64,000 nucleotides of DNA from Chitinophagaceae bacterium (GTDB lineage Bacteria; Bacteroidota; Bacteroidia; Chitinophagales; Chitinophagaceae): positions 62,001 to 126,000 of the forward strand of contig JACMLY010000105.1 in assembly GCA_014379345.1 (NCBI GenBank), written 5' to 3'. The notes below the pieces were generated by a model, which was not told the origin of the DNA, did not search any database, and saw only the letters and a program-made list of their open reading frames with translations. The position numbers were made by a program, and so were the translations under genes. This document shows, one piece after another, positions 62,497-64,000 of this stretch (its first letter is position 1; every line of letters begins with the position of its first letter).

Positions 62497-64000
62497 TTAA
62501 TTTAAATTCCTGAAATCAACGGGAACCAGTTTGCTGACTCCGGGTTCCTGCATAGTAACTCCATAGATAACATCAACCGCATTCATCGTCATTTTATTGT
62601 GGGTTACAATGATAAACTGGCTGTCTTCACTGAATTTGCGGATCATATTTGTGAACTTGCCTACGTTGGCATCATCAAGAGGTGCATCAACTTCATCTAA
62701 TATACAGAACGGTGCCGGCTTGATCAGGTAGATCGCAAATAACAATGCCGTTGCAGTCAGGGTTTTTTCCCCGCCACTCAATTGTGTTATCGACGAGGGC
62801 CGTTTCCCTTTCGGCTTTGCAATAATTTCAATCCCGGTTTCTGCTAAATCCTCCGGATTCTCTAAAATCATATCGGCTGTATCATCCTCCGTAAACAAAG
62901 CCTGGAAAACTTTCTGGAAATTCTCCCGTACTTTATTGAATGTAGTAAGAAACTGTTGATTAGCGGTTGCTTCTACTTCCTGAATTGTTTGTAAAAGGTT
63001 CTCTTTCGCCGATACAAGATCATTTTTTTGTTCAAGAATAAATTCATAGCGCTTTTTCATTTCTGTAAACGCTTCAATCGCCGTCGGATTCACTTCTCCC
63101 AGGTTTTCCAAACGCTTTTTCATCCTGTCACTTTTCTCCTGTAGTTCTTCCACAGGCGTTTCGCCGGTCCGTGACTGGTCGATAATGTCATCGAGGTTGA
63201 TCCTGAATTCAACACTTAATCTTTCCTTCATGCCTGCCAGTTGTAATTTCAGCTCATTCAGTTTGTCTTTGATCTCGCTTAACAGGTGTTCCACCTGGTC
63301 CTTGTTCTTCACCTTGTGGCGGAGCTCACTTTCTTTTTCATTCAGGGCATTGCGCAAATTATAATAAGCCTGATCTGCCTCATTTAATTTCCTTTCCTCT
63401 TCTTCTTTCTGACGCAAGAGTTCTACTAGGCCGGTTTCGGCACCGGAAAGGGTATGGCTGCTTTCTGTTATATTTTCAACCGTTTGTTTTAATTGTGAAG
63501 CATTTATATCAACCTGGAGCTTCAGGTCATTTAATTGATTGTTCTTAAAATCTGCTTCCTGCTTCAATGCATTGATCTTACTATGCTGCCGGGTGACCTG
63601 TAGATTGAATTCATTATAGCCGGCAAGAGCATCATTATAATCTGCCTCGGCTGCTTTGTATTCAATCTCGCCCGCTCTTAATTTTTCACGCAGCTCGTTG
63701 ATGATACTTACCAGTTCCATCCATTCATTTCGCGTGCCCTCAATAGAAGCCATTGTTTCTTCCAGGCTTAATTGCATTTCTTCCAACCTGTTTTGGGATG
63801 AATCTTGCACACTGTGAAGGTTTTCCATTTTATTCCGCAGTGAGAATACCAGGTTGGTAAGGCGACTGATATCTTCCTGCGCCAGCCTGATGGCATTTTC
63901 TTTCAGTTGCTCGTTATAACCAATGACTTCGTTATGCTTTTCCTGGATCTGGTTGCTTAGGTTTGAAACTATTTCCTTTTGCGTAATGATTTCTTCGCGG
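62497..64000 (-). CDS. smc: Chromosome-segregation ATPase SMC, C-terminal part (cut by window edge)
   Basis: The frame is open from the stop at 62497 to the window edge (about 500 residues) and has no start here; an internal Met at 63828 is not the real start. The first 300 residues are coiled coil (KAEADYNDALAGY region and QKEEEERKLNEADQAYYNLR). The C-terminal head follows: the signature motif QLSGGEKTLTATALLFAIYL and Walker B with FCILDEVDAPLDDANVGKFT, then SQFIIVTHNKMTM. SMC compacts and segregates chromosomes with ScpA and ScpB. The N-terminal head and hinge lie outside. Confidence 0.95.
   Translation of the reverse strand, partial: REEIITQKEIVSNLSNQIQEKHNEVIGYNEQLKENAIRLAQEDISRLTNLVFSLRNKMENLHSVQDSSQNRLEEMQLSLEETMASIEGTRNEWMELVSIINELREKLRAGEIEYKAAEADYNDALAGYNEFNLQVTRQHSKINALKQEADFKNNQLNDLKLQVDINASQLKQTVENITESSHTLSGAETGLVELLRQKEEEERKLNEADQAYYNLRNALNEKESELRHKVKNKDQVEHLLSEIKDKLNELKLQLAGMKERLSVEFRINLDDIIDQSRTGETPVEELQEKSDRMKKRLENLGEVNPTAIEAFTEMKKRYEFILEQKNDLVSAKENLLQTIQEVEATANQQFLTTFNKVRENFQKVFQALFTEDDTADMILENPEDLAETGIEIIAKPKGKRPSSITQLSGGEKTLTATALLFAIYLIKPAPFCILDEVDAPLDDANVGKFTNMIRKFSEDSQFIIVTHNKMTMNAVDVIYGVTMQEPGVSKLVPVDFRNLN

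Noticed and set aside
1..64000. tRNA, rRNA, phage or insertion-sequence genes
   Set aside because: No T-loop-like GGTTCGAATCC pattern, transposase or integrase frame was found on reading both strands; a dedicated tRNA search would be needed to exclude a single tRNA.

Overview
The window is chromosomal DNA of a member of the Bacteroidota, most likely the Chitinophagaceae or a close relative. The signs are a SusC/SusD pair, a second TonB-receptor-like barrel without SusD, lipoboxes read by the Bacteroidota pattern, LytTR/LytS signalling, YXXXW-poor but Y_Y_Y-bearing propeller sensors, A+T-rich intergenic DNA, almost no Shine-Dalgarno sequences and a few TAnnTTTG -7 promoter elements. Genus is inference from gene content; no rRNA or tRNA gene was seen, and no transposase, integrase, phage gene or CRISPR array.

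Layout. 1-4.2 kb: a truncated membrane protein gene, a large periplasmic-propeller sensor whose kinase end looks degenerate, and, convergent with it, a stand-alone protein carrying an RNA polymerase alpha-CTD-like domain. 4.5-12.3 kb: a SusC/SusD/lipoprotein uptake operon closed by a strong hairpin, then two secreted proteins of unknown role. 12.6-18.1 kb: a TonB-receptor-like barrel, a secreted FGE-fold protein, and a saccharopine-dehydrogenase-like oxidoreductase. 18.2-25.5 kb: a DUF892 ferritin-like protein with a large HPII-type catalase, an ECF-like sigma factor, a DEAD-box helicase with DEFD in motif II, a CDGSH protein, a HAD phosphatase and a Tat-exported phosphotriesterase-family protein. 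25.6-31.1 kb: Na/Pi transporter, choice-of-anchor-I lipoprotein, DUF1624 membrane protein, dienelactone hydrolase. 31.8-38.6 kb: a series of small envelope and stress genes (PAP2, TPR, YceI, DUF2158, BON, BON-LysM, desaturase) interrupted by a 0.5-kb array of hairpin-forming repeats. 39-45 kb: LytS/LytTR pair, an intradiol-dioxygenase/thioredoxin-like fusion followed by a gene stump, YggS, acyl-CoA dehydrogenase. 45-54 kb: arginase, topoisomerase IV (parC and parE separated by three genes). 54-64 kb: secreted Ntn hydrolase, transglutaminase-like protein, aminopeptidase P, a rhodanese-thioredoxin fusion, Ycf48-like protein, ferritin and the C-terminal half of SMC, cut by the window edge.

Two themes connect distant genes. 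One is oxidant and iron handling (DUF892, catalase, CDGSH, ferritin, two thioredoxin-like fusions). The other is structural: at least twelve intergenic spaces carry long inverted repeats whose arms are built from short tandem words, often 7 bp, with a different word in each element. They lie in convergent, divergent and same-strand gaps alike, one of them inside a two-component operon and another next to a truncated gene. This, the covarying hairpin array at 35.6-36.1 kb, and the alpha-CTD-like protein are the least explained features here.
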